DNA of 64,000 bases from Sycobia sp. Sy_11 (taxonomy: Eukaryota; Arthropoda; Insecta; Hymenoptera; Epichrysomallidae), in the NCBI GenBank assembly GCA_018907035.1, contig JACCIC010000029.1, forward strand, positions 2,249,001-2,313,000, in the 5' to 3' direction. The position numbers and the translations under genes were made by a program. Positions 1 to 11,734 of the stretch are shown here, piece after piece. The notes under the pieces were generated by a model that was given only the letters and a program-made list of their open reading frames with translations, did no database searches and had not been told where the DNA came from. Within the stretch, counting starts at the first letter, position 1, and the number at the start of each line of letters is the position of its first letter.

Positions 1-132
1 CTGTGTATGCACAAATTTGTCGATTATTAATATTCGGAAAGTAGTTTTTACAGGTTAAAGTATCTATTACACTTAAGCGAGCCCGATTTAATGTACTGGA
101 TGGTATACCGGCAAACTCCGTTGTACCCCAAC
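1..132 (-). CDS. Exon with GWGT segment of the trypsin domain, cut by window edge
   Basis: Acceptor ATAAATAG before 132, then a phase-1 reading opens GWGTTEFAG. This is the canonical GWG strand that follows CLPF by a few residues in S1A proteases and completes the split Gly from the exon at 22879-23079. It continues through CKNYFPNINNRQICAYT, a segment that in the family precedes the primary-specificity pocket and GDSGGP. The reading is open to base 1, so the exon either continues or ends just outside. The catalytic Ser is therefore not in this window. The segment is below the usual ORF size limit and was found by splice-site reading. Confidence 0.85.
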
Positions 133-680
133 CTATTTATTTTTAATATAAAAAGTTAATCAATATTTATTTATTAAAAAAGGTTTTGGTGTAGAAATAG
201 TATATTACGGCCAGAGATCAGAAAGTTAAATTTTCCGGGCTATCGAATTTATTAAATCATCCACTTTAGGACATCTAACTTTTTGGCTCAGTGTCATAAA
301 AATTTTTCTTACTTCGCAGCTAATACCACTGTATGAATAATTAATTAAAATTATTTGGCTGAAAATATTTTGGATAGTATTAACGAAGTGTGTTCAAATA
401 ATAAGGTGACATATGTACCAAGAAAATATTCAGGAAAAATAGTTCTATAGTATTATTTGTTTATGTTTGATAGGAATACAAAGGTATAAGTATATCGTGT
501 GCTCGGTAATTTTCTTTTACCAAAAAAATGGAGCAAAGAGTTTGCATTAACTTTAGTGTCATAAATGGAATTCAGTGTTCTATAACTCTTGAAATATTGA
601 CAGTTGCATACGGTGAGTCTACTTTGAGTTAAAAGAAGCTATTTTTTTCATCAAGGAAGTGTGAAAAAGAAGCTATTGTG
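133..680. other. Intron DNA, no recognisable feature
   Basis: AT-rich DNA between the GWGT exon and the truncated mariner. I see no coding segment, tandem repeat or element end here. Confidence 0.6.
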
Positions 681-1626
681 TCATCAACGACCTGTGTGGT
701 CTGGCGTTGTCCTGGTGGCACACTACACCCTTCCTGTTGGCCAATTGTGGACACTTCTAGTCAATAGCCTGCTTCAAGCGGTCCAGTTATTCACAGCAGA
801 TGATAGAATTAAGCGTCTGGCCATATGGGAGCAGCTCATAGTGGATGATTCCCTTCCAATTCCACCAAACACCCAGCAAAATCGTCCTATCCGTCAATCC
901 CGGCTTGGTCACTGTTTGGGACGGTCCAACGGTCTGGGATCACGATCGTTTTCACTTCATATTACGTATGTGATCCATTTTTCGTCATCGGTCATCATCC
1001 GCTTCAAAAATGAGTCGAGTTCGTTTCGTTTCAGCAGCACACCGCAGGCGTTGATTCGGTCCAGAAGGTTTTTTTGCGTCAAATCATGCGGCACCCAACA
1101 TCAAGTTTTTGTTTGTATCCAGCCTTCTTCAGATGGTTTCAAATGGTTTGGTGACTATCTCTCATCTCCTGGGCGATGTCACAAGACGCCACATGTCGGT
1201 CTAGCTCGATCAATTCCATGATTTGATCGGTATTCATCGTCACAAGTCTTCCACCGGCTAGCTTATCCATGGTGTCGTTTTCAGCGGCTCTGAATCGTCG
1301 AAACCAATTTTTTTGCGGTTCGAAGTGATAGCGTATTATCCCTGAAAACACCATTAATCTCACGGAATGTTTCTTCAGCGGATTTGCCTTTGACGAAGGA
1401 AAACTTTAAAATAGCGCGACTTTCGGCGTTAGTGAACTCCATGTTTACACGTCTATAACTTTTGAACGCAATATCCAAACTAATCATGTATAGCGTTGTG
1501 TTGTACGTTATGTCAAGACCTTTCAAATGATGTATAGTATTGCCAGATACAAGCTCTGTAGTGCTTTGTAGATAGTCGCGAAATTCACAAGACAAAAAAG
1601 CGGAAGGGAGATATTTGACAACCTAA
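681..1626 (-). mobile_element. Mariner remnant A1, 3'-truncated copy
   Basis: The terminal sequence ATATTTGACAACCTAA at 1611-1626, followed by TA, is the same inverted repeat as in the copy at 21590-22812. Minus-strand pieces give a transposase N-terminus (FTNAESRAILKFSFVKG, an HTH start) and further mariner-type segments in other frames, so the gene is broken by frameshifts. Homology to the other copy stops at about 681, where the transposase 3' part and the second inverted repeat are missing. The long plus-strand open frame over this region is only its antisense. Confidence 0.85.
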
Positions 1627-1731
1627 TATTTACTTTTGTGAAGAAAATAAAAATTATAAAACATTATAAAAAGATATTTTATTACACATATACATTAATT
1701 TGAATATTTTTACGTTCTGTTCTCTGCACAG

Positions 1732-1742
1732 CATATATATAT

Positions 1743-1790
<48 letters not shown>
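1732..1790. repeat. (TA)n microsatellite with TACA interruptions
   Basis: Roughly 59 bases of alternating T and A, interrupted by ATACATAT units, directly before a T-run. Confidence 0.95.
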
Positions 1791-1792
<2 letters not shown>

Positions 1793-2025
1793 TTTTTCCA
1801 CCTTACAAAATAATCCTTAATCCTATGAGTACCGGGATTTTAGATATTCTGAATGCGTATTGTTTGTATGAAAAAGTGATCATAGGTCCCCAATTTTAAC
1901 CCAAACTAAGACTAAATATTTGCGAGTCAGAGTCTGACGCATATGTGCCTCATGCCCGTCCGGTACGGTATTTCCCATGTTAAATTTTTTATAATTGAAA
2001 AAAACTATACTATACGTATGGAAAT

Positions 2026-2072
2026 ATATGTGTGTGTGTGTGTGTGTATGTGTGCGCGTGTGTGTATGTGTG

Positions 2073-2104
<32 letters not shown>

Positions 2105-2116
2105 TGTGTGTGTGTG
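2026..2116. repeat. (TG)n tract with CG-containing variants, 3' flank of R1-clade element
   Basis: Ninety bases of TG repeats with TGTA, TGCG and CGTG variants. On the minus strand it is (CA)n and follows directly after the poly-A tail of the R1-clade element. A matching tract lies at its other end (4233-4264), which makes this the probable insertion target. Confidence 0.95.
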
Positions 2117-4229
2117 TTTTTTTTTTTTTATTAGGCGTAGGCAAAGCAAGCTCTGCACTAGTGGCCTCTCGAAACCAGCATCCCGCCGGAACTATCCGGG
2201 AATATTACTTCGGCGGGGCTGTTTATTAGCCTATACGACTCCTCTTCTTATGACACTATCCTACGTCCCCCATCCACACAGGTGATCAGGGGTTCGGTGT
2301 TCGTCCTCTGTATCTTAAAATAGGATCAGTTGGCCTGGTTCATCCTGGGCCATTCGCCTAGTTCTAACGGCATATCTAAGTTTGGTCATCACCTCTTTTG
2401 CGAAACTGGCTACTGCCTTCCAGTTTTCAGAAGATTCCAGCATTATTGATAGGATCCTCTCTGGTCTTATTGGCTTATTGATGATGTTCATCAAGTGCTC
2501 ACGTTGTGTTCTAAAACGAGGACAGCTCACCAATATATGCTCAGCATCCTCGACCAAAGTCGGACAGATGGGGCAGAGATCATTATTATCCAGGTGAAAG
2601 CGGTGGAAATAGGACCTAAAACAACCATGTCCAGTCAACAACTGAGTTAGGTGGAAATCTAATTCCCCGTGTTTCCTGTTGATCCATCTGTGTATGTCTG
2701 GGAGGATACGATAAGTCCATCGGCCTTTGCTAGAATCGGTCCATCGTTTTTGCCATATTTCTATAGAACGATGACGTTCCACATTTTTAGCACCTTGTAG
2801 GGAATCCACTGCGGCCTTACATATGTTATGCAGCCTAGCCAGTTCATCTGCAGCTAAATCGAAAGGAAGAATTCCGGCAAGTACCTCAGCTGCGTCGGTG
2901 GATATCGTCCTGTAACCACTAATAATACGTATACAGGAGCGACGACGGGTCGCAATGGCCAACTCACAATACGATTTAATTCCTCATGCATGATGCCAGA
3001 TTGGTGCTGCATACATGTTGACAGAATTAACAACATAAGCTAATAGTTTCCTCTGGGGTGGATGTGGGCCACCAATGTTAGGCATGAGCCGACACAAGGC
3101 AGCTGCAACTCGTTGCGCTTTTTCACCAGACATCTTTAGATGCTCTTTGAAATTTAACCTGGCATCAAGCTGGACACCCAAGTATCGTAAAGATGGCGCA
3201 GAACTAATGCGGGAGCTACCAACTTTAAGAGTAATACTATCTACCTTCTTACGACTGCTGACAAGAACTACTTCTGTCTTGTGCTCCGCTAATTGTAGAC
3301 CAACCGTCTTAATCCATCTACTGATGTTGCTGATTACCTCGTTGGCATTTTCAGTAAGTTCATCAAGGGTCTTAGCCGTCACTACTAGAGCGATATCGTC
3401 GGCGTACCCTACTGTTATTGAACCAGGCGGTTGTGGAATCCTCAACACGCCATCATACATAATATTCCACAATATAGGTCCCATAACTGAGCCCTGGGGG
3501 ACTCCCGCAGTAACCTTATGCGATACAGTGCCTTCATCCGTTCGGTATAATATTATCCTATTCTCAAAGTAGCTGGCCACGACATTCTGTAAATAACCAG
3601 GTACTCCGAACTCTTTAAGAGAACTCATAATAGAAGACCAGCGCGCTGAATTAAAGGCATTCTTGACATCTAGAGCGACAATGGCACAATACTGTTTAGT
3701 GCCACCTTTCCATCTCTTACCACTGATTGCATTTCTTGCGGTACACACTACCAGTTTAATGGCATCGACTGTTGATTTTGATTTCCGAAATCCAAATTGG
3801 CGTGAGGATAAGCCGTGCAATCCTTCAGTGAATGCTTCCAGTCGGCTACATATTATTTTTTCAAATATTTTACCTACCGTGTCGAGCATACACAATGGCC
3901 TGTATGATGAAGGATCATCAAGTGGCTTATTGCCCTTAGGTAATAGGACTAACCTTTGAGTTTTCCAGCAATCAGGAAAAATACCCTCAAGAAGACAAGC
4001 ATTATATACTTTTAGAAATATAGCTGGATTCTTCTGTATCGCCAACTTAACTGCCGCATTAGGGATACCATCAGGGCCAGGTGCAGCATTGTCTCTAGTC
4101 TTAGCGTAAGCATTATGTAGTTCCATTTCTGTTATAGGAGGTATATCGTCCGAGTGTTGCGTGCACAGTATAGTCCCATGAATGTCATTGGGAAAGAGAG
4201 CGGAAACAATCTTATCAATCAATACCGTG

Positions 4230-4232
<3 letters not shown>
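2117..4232 (-). mobile_element. R1-clade non-LTR retrotransposon, 5'-truncated, microsatellite-flanked
   Basis: The minus-strand frame at 4222-2984 (412 residues) is a reverse transcriptase. It has GPDGIP, LLPKG, SYRPLCMLDTVGKIFEK, LDVKNAFNS, AGVPQGSVMGP and the catalytic YADD. After a frameshift near 2965-2985, the frame to 2315 carries YRTISTDAAEVLAG and a C-terminal zinc knuckle (CPICPTLVEDAEH then a Cys). This order is typical of the R1 clade. Endonuclease and ORF1 are absent, so the copy is 5'-truncated. The 3' end is GCCTAAT plus a 13-base A-run (2129-2117 on minus). Both ends abut (CA)n on the sense strand, like the Waldo and Mino families of this clade, which target such repeats. Confidence 0.9.

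Positions 4233-4264
<32 letters not shown>
4233..4264. repeat. (TG)n tract, 5' flank of R1-clade element
   Basis: A pure TG run of 32 bases, directly adjoining the truncated 5' end of the reverse transcriptase frame. See the partner tract at 2026-2116. Confidence 0.95.
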
Positions 4265-4266
<2 letters not shown>

Positions 4267-5516
4267 CTTTTTCTTACTAACTCTGAAGATCTCTGTAGAG
4301 ATTTGTAACTTCCCATCTATTAACCCGTCTACAATGAAAAGGTACTTCCTCGAAATTGGTTAACCTATCAATTTATCTGTTATTTATTTTATACTTTCCC
4401 ATTTATAATAAGTTTTATGCGTATGTGTAAATTAACAAATGACTCAATTAAGAACTTGTGACTTATTATGAGGGTATATGAGGATACTATAGGATTATAC
4501 TGGATTTATTTTTGGTAAGCAACGTTGCTAATAATATCAACATCTAGTTTCTTTTGTGCTAAGAAATTGTAACGTAGGTTTTGACCATAAGACGTTTGTA
4601 AACAAAATTTGTTCGGAAATTGCTAAATTTTGAGCAAAGGAAGTCAAGAAAACAACGAAAGAAATAGAATAATAAAGATTAATGTAATATTCGCGCGCTT
4701 CAATTGCGTCATTCTCATTGAATCTAATCTTGACAGAGAAAAATGCTTTTCTTTATTGGTGACTGAAAAATGTGCATTTTTCCGTATTGATGGTTAAAAC
4801 AAACACACTGTTCTGCATATACAAATTAAAATCGGGCGCGATATTTTTACTACATAGCGTGTTATTTTGTTTTCGTATTTCTTTCATTCATTTTATTTTT
4901 CTTACTTGGAATATCTTACGACAATAATACAGAGAGGTTACTGCTTTCATGCATCAAGATACATGCAACATTGCCATTTAGTCGTATATATTTGGTGCTT
5001 ACATGCATATTTGTTCAGATGCATTTATGTCGTGATATAGAAAAATTCTGTTTTTGCGCAAAAATGAAGTATGTAGAGAACGAAAATGACAATATATAGC
5101 ACTTGGTATTGAATCCAGTTTTTTATTAATGCATTTCCAAGCGAATAAATTCCCTTAGGTTAAGTTGATGCTCTGTTAACCCTGCATCAAAACTGTATAT
5201 TTATATAAACTTTTACGTTAATATTGAATCAGTATTTAATTACTATACGACATATCGGAAATAGTATTTTCAACAACAATATATATATAATTTGGCGAAT
5301 AATTATATTCACTACATTCTTATATTATTTCAGTTTTTATGTAATTATCAATTCCTATTTCATGGAGTTAGCTCATAAATCACCAATTAATACTGTAATT
5401 GTAATAGAAAGTAATACATCGTAGCTATAGTAATGAAGGCTACGATGCTTTTCTCCTATCAAGATTGATGAATTAAAAAAAGATACCTTGTTGCTTATTA
5501 ATAGCTATTTATTTAT

Positions 5517-5565
<49 letters not shown>

Positions 5566-5874
5566 AGAGTTTTAAGCATAGGGATTGTGCATGTAATAGT
5601 TTTTCAGAGGTTCGCACTCGCAGCGACGTTAACATCGCAGACCGTTAATTGGCAGCAGGGAAATAATCAATTAGAACAATAATGATGTAGAGGGTCTAGA
5701 TATAGTCATAAACTAAATAACATCATGAAGGGGTAAAAAATCCAAGATAGTCTGAATTTATGTTGAAAAATACTAGTATAAATTTGTTACTTATCGTTCA
5801 ATAAACTTATACGTTTGGATTTTAGACTGTAATACATAAAGAATAGGTCGTCGAACGATTTCAAATGCTTTGTA
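4265..5874. other. AT-rich intron DNA without genes
   Basis: No coding potential recognised. Contents are a (TA)n tract at 5521-5561 and a short hairpin at 5418-5448, where CATCGTAGC and GCTACGATG flank a 13-base loop. The remainder is unremarkable AT-rich DNA. Confidence 0.6.
5521..5561. repeat. (TA)n microsatellite
   Basis: About 41 bases of uninterrupted alternating T and A. Confidence 0.95.
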
Positions 5875-6195
5875 TAATATGCCATATAATACAGCTATAT
5901 TGCAACACCACCAAAATATTACAAATATTGCTGTTATCTTGCAGCAATATTGCACCATCAAAAATCATACATAAATATTGCAGTAAGATTACAAAAATAT
6001 TATTCCGTGATATATCAAAGGGCAATATCGTAGCAATATCACTGTTATATTGCTTCTCGATATATTATAGGATAATATCACGGTAGTGCGACAGAAATAT
6101 TTTACCGTATTATAAAATATCACAGGAGAACAATGCAACAACATCACTGTAATATTGTATCGTGATCTATCACAGAGCAATATTGCAACCACAAC
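5875..6195. repeat. Degenerate minisatellite of about 50 bp with GCAATATTGC-like palindromes
   Basis: Some five to six diverged units of roughly 45-55 bp contain AATATTGC or GCAATAT and a CGTGATATATCA-like block, often followed by CAC or CACAG. Each unit is partly self-complementary, so both strands show similar open frames (5865-6086 plus, 5989-6192 minus). Those frames reflect the repeat and are not genes. Related GCAATATT and CAATATTTTATG words occur near 60360-60490. Confidence 0.55.
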
Positions 6196-6632
6196 TAACC
6201 ATAAATAAGCACCGAGAGAAAAGTTTTTAGAATCAAGGAAATATTTGTATTAAAAACTCATTTAATTGAATTAACAAAATCTTTATTTGACTTCAGCAAA
6301 TGTTTCTCCATTTAAATAAATACAGATTCATAATTTCATCAAGTTTATCATTTTTTCATTTAAATAAAGTATATTTGCAATAAGAAAAGAATTTCTTCAA
6401 TTAAATAATATTTATTAAATCTTCATAATAAATTTATTGAATTTTAGAATTATTTAAATTATTAATTTTACTTAATTTACTTCATTGATTTAACTCATTT
6501 AACTTATTTGAGATTTTATATAATTAATTGGAGTAATCAACATTGATTCAATTATTTCTTAGTAATAAACAAATAGTAATAAACTCTCTTATATAGCGTG
6601 CGCCATCGCACAATATTTTCCCTATATTGATA
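6196..6632. other. AT-rich intron DNA, no feature seen
   Basis: Runs of AAATTTAA-like sequence up to the TA duplication at 6631-6632 that borders the next mariner. Confidence 0.6.
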
Positions 6633-7958
6633 CGAGGGTGGGTTGATGAGTTTACGGCCTGACCAAGAGATGGCGCCACTAGGCCTACCTTGAGGTGGCC
6701 TTCTATAGTACCATCCTTAGATAGCTTGTAGCTATAGTTTCAGTCCTATCGCCATGTTAGTTTAGATTTGAGAGCATGTTGAACAAGACGCTTCTGTGTT
6801 TTTCGTAAAAATGGAAAAGCTGGAAAATCGTGCTGTTATCAAATCCTTTTATTTGAAGGGGTTGACGTTGAAGGAAATTAAGGAATGGACTTTAAATTAA
6901 ATTAAATTAAAAATTAAAGAGATGGACTCAACACTCGGGACATCCTCCCCATTATATTCAATCGTGAAGAACTGGGTTTCCGAGTTTAAAAAGGGTCGTG
7001 TGAGCATCTCTAATGAGCCTCGCTCAGGACGCCCCATTGACGATACAATTCCAGGTATGATCGAAAAAATCCATCAAATAGTGCTGAAAGACCGCAGATT
7101 AAAAGTGCGTGAGATAGCTGAGCCTGTAAAATGTCATATGAACGTGTACAAAATATTTTGCACCAACATTTGTATATGGAAAAGCTCTGTGCAAGATGGG
7201 TGTCGCGTTTGCTAACAGTCGACCAAAAATTGATTCGAAAGAACATTTCCACTGCCAATTTGGCGTTATATAAGCGTAATTCAAGCGAATTTTTTTTGCG
7301 TCGATTCGTAACCGTTAACGAAACTTGGCTTCACCACTACACTCCTGAAACCAAACAAAAGTCTAAACAGTGGATTGGATCAGGGGAACCAACTCCAAAG
7401 AAGGCAAAAACAATTTTTTCGGCGAACAAGGTTATGGCTACTGTTTTTTGGGATGTAAGAGGTATTATATACATTAATTACCTTGAAAAGGGTAAAACCA
7501 TCACTGGTCAATACTACGCAGACTTATTGCAACGTTTGAGCCACGAAGTGAAAATTAAACGATCTGATCTGGCGAAGAAAAAAATCTTGTCTCATCACCA
7601 TAACGCACCAGCGCACACGTCAATCGTTGCGATGGCTAAAATCAACGATCTAAAGTTTGAATTGATGCCGCACCCTCCCTACTCTCCAGACCTAACTCTG
7701 AGTTAATATTATCTGTTTCCTAACCTCAAAAAATAGCTTGGCGGTAAGAAATTTGCGGACAATGAAGAAGTAATCGAAGCTGTAAATGGGTATTTTGAGG
7801 AGCTTGACAAATCAGTCTATAGAGATGGTATTACTAGACTAGAACACCGTTATGAGAAATGTATCAGTCTTGGAGAATATTATGTTGCGACATAAACAAA
7901 AAATTCTTAAAAACGTTGTTTTTTTTGTTCAAGACGGAAACTTATCAATCCATCCTCG
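6633..7958 (+). mobile_element. Full-length mariner, catalytically dead, TA duplication
   Basis: Inverted repeats CGAGGGTGGGTTGATGAGTT (6633) and the complement of a near-identical end (to 7958) are flanked by TA at 6631-6632 and 7959-7960. The transposase runs from about 6811 (MEKLENRAVIKS) through the HTH (KNWVSEFKKGRV, SGRP, LKVREIAE), a frameshift near 7130, KLCARWVSRLLTVDQK, HHYTPETKQKSKQW, VMATVFWD, to YFEELDKS and LEHRYEKC near 7870. All three positions of the DD34D triad are altered: VNETW in place of VDETW, HHHNAPAH in place of HQDNAPAH, and a TAA stop where HPPYSPDL..SD is expected. It is a fossil copy. Confidence 0.95.
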
Positions 7959-7960
7959 TA

Positions 7961-8479
7961 TGATTCTTTCTGCATTTGACCTTAAAGTGACCTTGTTTGA
8001 CCTCGCATGACGGTGATTATGAGCAATTATGACCGATCAGACTCTAGATATGGATGCAGCACATTTCAAAACCTGAGAATATGATTTTATTCTTATTTTA
8101 CTCAATTAAAAAATTTTCATGACCCTCCAGGGTCGGAGAGCCGATCTATCGGCTCGGTCCATGATAGGACCATTGTATATAGTTGATAAGTGATACAAGA
8201 TATGAATTTTGGCACTTTCAAAGAAGATTTCTAAACCTCAAAGCCCGGCCCTTTAAAGGTTAAAAGAGCAATTCCGCCAGTATTATTAACACAATACTTT
8301 AGAATTTTTACTAAAATAATATAATACATAGGCAGGAGAGAAGCTCCCGATTCTTTCAATAGCACATTGCAGAGATTATCTTTCCAATTGCTAAGCCGGA
8401 ATTCTTCTTCATTGCTGCTCAGCTCGCCACCTATCGTAATGACTCATTAGTAGCGCCAATATGTGAAAACAGTTACGGC
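7961..8479. other. Intergenic-like intron DNA with hairpin cluster
   Basis: No gene recognised. It contains three adjacent stem-loops at 8121-8171, described separately. The rest is AT-rich and may include untranslated or terminal sequence of the adjoining Gypsy remnant. Confidence 0.5.
8121..8171. other. Three consecutive perfect stem-loops
   Basis: GACCCT-CC-AGGGTC (8121-8134), GAGCCGAT-CT-ATCGGCTC (8138-8155) and GGTCC-ATGATA-GGACC (8156-8171) follow each other with almost no spacing in 51 bases. Their GC content is well above the surroundings. They may be the structured end of a degraded transposon. No identity is assigned. Confidence 0.6.
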
Positions 8480-10110
8480 GGCTGCACTATACGTAGACGG
8501 CTCTCCAACCTTGAGGCTCGAGCGGAGACGCCTCAGCTACTTCCCCACCAATGGTGAGTGCTATTCGTAAGAGGAACGATACATGTCTCTGAAGCTGCCT
8601 TATAGTTGGAGTATTTTTGGAGTATTGTCCTTTTGTTTGAAATTTAATAGCAGAAGTCAGCGTGGTAATGGCTGATGCACTCTGAGTCATTGTTTGTGAT
8701 GTTTGTGTTGATGAGAGAAATTCTTTATCTGATGCGTGGGCTGCAGGAAGCGATGGCTGATGAGCCATACCGAGGGGTGATGTATCTACTGAAGGTATTT
8801 GTGGAAGCGAAGGTGGAATGTCAGCGGCTAAGTGCCCTATAGAGATTGGAATCGACCGTAATAATTTTATTTCAGGAGTGATGGTACAGCAAAAACCGAT
8901 TGATCGGAAATATCGACGAAGGCTGGTTTCAGAGATGATTCATCGATGACTCGCTGATTCGCTCGAGCACATTATGCAGATCTGTATACGGCGGCTGAAG
9001 CTTTTTCCTAATTGCATCGACTCGCCTAAAAGCAAAAGAACAGGACCATATATCAAGTTTAATTAAAGGGCGATCTAGTAAATGTAGAGCTCCATAAACT
9101 GCACGTAGACATTCTTGTACGCAGTTGCTGAACAAAGGATGACGCATCCCATTACGGATTAGTTTTGTGGATGAAAAAATCTCCCGGAATACGAAGTGAC
9201 GTGCTGTAAAGCATATAGGTAGGGGACGCTTGAAGGTCATTTTTGAATTTAGTGCGAAATCCGAGTAGCACAGTTGACAGAGCTAGAGCTCGGGGTATTA
9301 GACCGCTACAGATGAGAGCTGATTTAAGACAAATTCCAGTTGCTCAACTATTCCGTTGGGCTGTTAATGGTACAGCGTGGTACATATCCTATTTGTGCTG
9401 ATAAGATCCCTTAGCGCCTCGAAGAATATAACCTCAAACTGTGCACCTCAAACTTTCCAACCTCCGTTGTCATAGTGGGCGGAGTACCACACGTGCAGAT
9501 TCAGTGGACCTAAAAGGCGCGTGCGACGATTTCCGCCTGTTGATCTCGTAGAGGCATTGCAGTCGGCCAGAGATTCTGTCGATTACCGTCAGGCAGTAAT
9601 GTAAGCCAAAGTGTGGAGTCATTTTAATAATATCAGATGAATGTGGGCGAACTGAGCGATTCGCTCATTGTAGCTTCCAAGTACTGTTTTATTACGTCGA
9701 TGAACTTTGGAACACTAACAAGTGATATAATTCCTAGTCATTCGTGCAACTTCCAACGTGCGCATGCTCGGCCAAAAATATTTCTGTACGGGCAGTCATG
9801 TGGTAGTACCTATGGACAGATGAGCCAGATCCTGGATGACTTTAAATGCTATTTTTCTGCGTTGGCGCCAAATGTAAATCCGTATGACGTTATTATCGTC
9901 TGCATAGTACAATGAAGTTTCATCAAAGGCGAGTGGTTCAAGAGAAATTTTGGTTTGCAGTAGATGCGGCAGTTCCACGCCATCGATCTGCTTGCACGCT
10001 AGTTCACGGAGCAAGAGAATGGAGGGTATTTTAATTGTCTCGACTCTTGAGAGGACGTCTGTGACGGCGCTGTCCTCGCCTTTCATATACCACAATCAGA
10101 TCGGAAGTTG
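8480..10110 (-). pseudogene. Gypsy (Ty3-type) pol remnant: RNase H end, integrase, C-terminal tail
   Basis: Reading from 10095 downward: KGEDSAVTDVLSRVETI is the end of a Gypsy RNase H (usual form EDN.VADALSR). Across frames then come integrase pieces: LSIGTTT (usual LSHPG), a WPSMRT..ARMTRN.ITC segment like the zinc-binding end, HYCLTVIDRIS, a QPNGIVEQ segment, STVLLGFRTKFKND, LRIPGDFF, and VDAIRKKLQPPYTDLHNVLERI near 9020-8960. The order matches Gypsy pol throughout. Stops and frameshifts are many. I could not define LTRs. The frame at 8768-8487 may be the C-terminal tail. Confidence 0.8.
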
Positions 10111-11689
10111 GAGAAAAAAATCGAGTTATCTGACTTATCTTGGAGACGCTTTATCTGTAGGCTGATTTATAGCGTAGGCTAACGGCTTATGGTCGGTTAG
10201 AAGATTGAATAGCCTACCTTCTACTATGTTGCAAAAATTTATTATAGCTTCGAAAGCTACAAAGATCTGACGATCATATGTGCGAAAGCTACAAAGACCT
10301 GACGATAATATATTTTTGCAGATTAATGCCTATGTGCGCGTTTCTAAGTGTATTAAAAATTGCACGTAAAAAATCGCTGCCTTAATTTTTTTGCTGTAAT
10401 GTATTTAATAAGAGTCACATTAATAAGATCAATATGTATTTTTACATAGCCCAACGGTGTGATTTCCATATAGAAATACTTATGACGATTTTCGGACTTT
10501 TACAGTGGTCATATGAATAAGATAATGTATCACCGATGCGCGTATATTGATATTCCGATAACTCTCACACGATATAAAAATTGAAACTTCGCTATTTCTA
10601 CAGTGCGCGCGTAGCGCGTCGTGACAACAAAATGATTGACTTACTTGTCCTTAGCGAAAATGCTCCCCATGCCTGTAATCTCGTGTTCTGGTAGTTTTAA
10701 AAGAGCTAAATTTAGGATGTAAGTTCTTTTATCTAGCGGCTGTAGAGAGGCTGTCCATCTGCTGTGGTTGTAGAGAGGCCATCCGTATGTTTTATAACTA
10801 TAGAAAGGATATCTGTATACCTTATGATATTATAGAGGCTATCCGTATATTATACTGTTGTAAAAAAAAGCTGTTTACGGTTGTAGAGAGGCCGTCTGTG
10901 CATGTTGCGACGACTATAGAAAATCTATACTCCTTGCTCGACCTACGACCTACTAAACTCTGTGGATAGCTTCACATATACATGAAATAAAAATTCTTTT
11001 TAAATCTAATATAAAAGTATTTCACAGATCATCTGTGATTACAGATGTATATGTAAATTTGAAAAATATTCGTCGGTATAGATATTCATATACAGTAACG
11101 ATATTATTTTATTCAATCAATGGTTATCATTAAAATTAGGAATTTAATTTTAGAGATCGAATTTTATGAGCTGTATTTCTAAGATCCAATCACATATATT
11201 ATGACAACATCCTCTCTAAGATTCATACAAAAGTAGCAAAAACTAATAATGTTCTGGAACAATTATTTAGTAAGAAGTCATAATTTTGTGTTTCCCCTTA
11301 ATGACTTTTACAAAAAAATATAGATATTTTTAACATAATTTTTGATTCAATTTAATTGAACCATAAATATTTTCTTATTATATTTGGTCTGATTTCCTGA
11401 TAAAATCAAGGTGAATTCCAAGATCACTAAAATTTTTTTCTTTATTACTTGTCTCTGCAAGTCGTATTTTTCGTGTAATAAATATACAAAGATTGCAGAG
11501 TCATTCCGCCAACCCTAAATGTTTATCTTATCTTGCCTTATAATTGACCGGCGAAAACCCCTTTTTTATAATAGATATCGCCTTAGCGGATTAGGTGCAT
11601 AAAAAATCGTGTTCTGCTTTTCACGTATAAATGATGAGGGCGTGTATTCTTTGAAAATCATATAATCAAATAAGATATATAAAAAACTA
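10111..11689. other. Intron DNA with a short tandem repeat, no gene seen
   Basis: Apart from the tandem repeat at 10742-10935, I recognise no element. The interval from 10950 to 11690 is AT-rich. Confidence 0.55.
10742..10935. repeat. Imperfect tandem repeat, unit about 27-35 bp
   Basis: Units beginning GTAGAGAGGC or ATAGAAAGG, followed by a form of CATCCGTAT, recur at 10742, 10769, 10799, 10831, 10882 and 10915. The short open frame across it is a by-product. Confidence 0.75.
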
Positions 11690-11734
11690 CTATTAAATCA
11701 AAATACTAGAATATAGCTGAATATTCATCCTTAG

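Noticed and set aside
661..1221. Plus-strand open frame of 186 codons
   Set aside because: It is the antisense of a mariner transposase remnant; the same antisense opening occurs over the sister copy at 21931-22396.
1880..2285. Frames rich in Val/Cys or Thr/His across the TG tract
   Set aside because: Translations of a microsatellite.
3075..3959. Plus-strand frames opposite the R1-clade reverse transcriptase
   Set aside because: Shadows of the minus-strand RT, which has YADD and other RT motifs.
5418..5448. Hairpin CATCGTAGC / GCTACGATG as a regulatory site
   Set aside because: A single 9-bp stem in AT-rich DNA with no context; noted only within the gap description.
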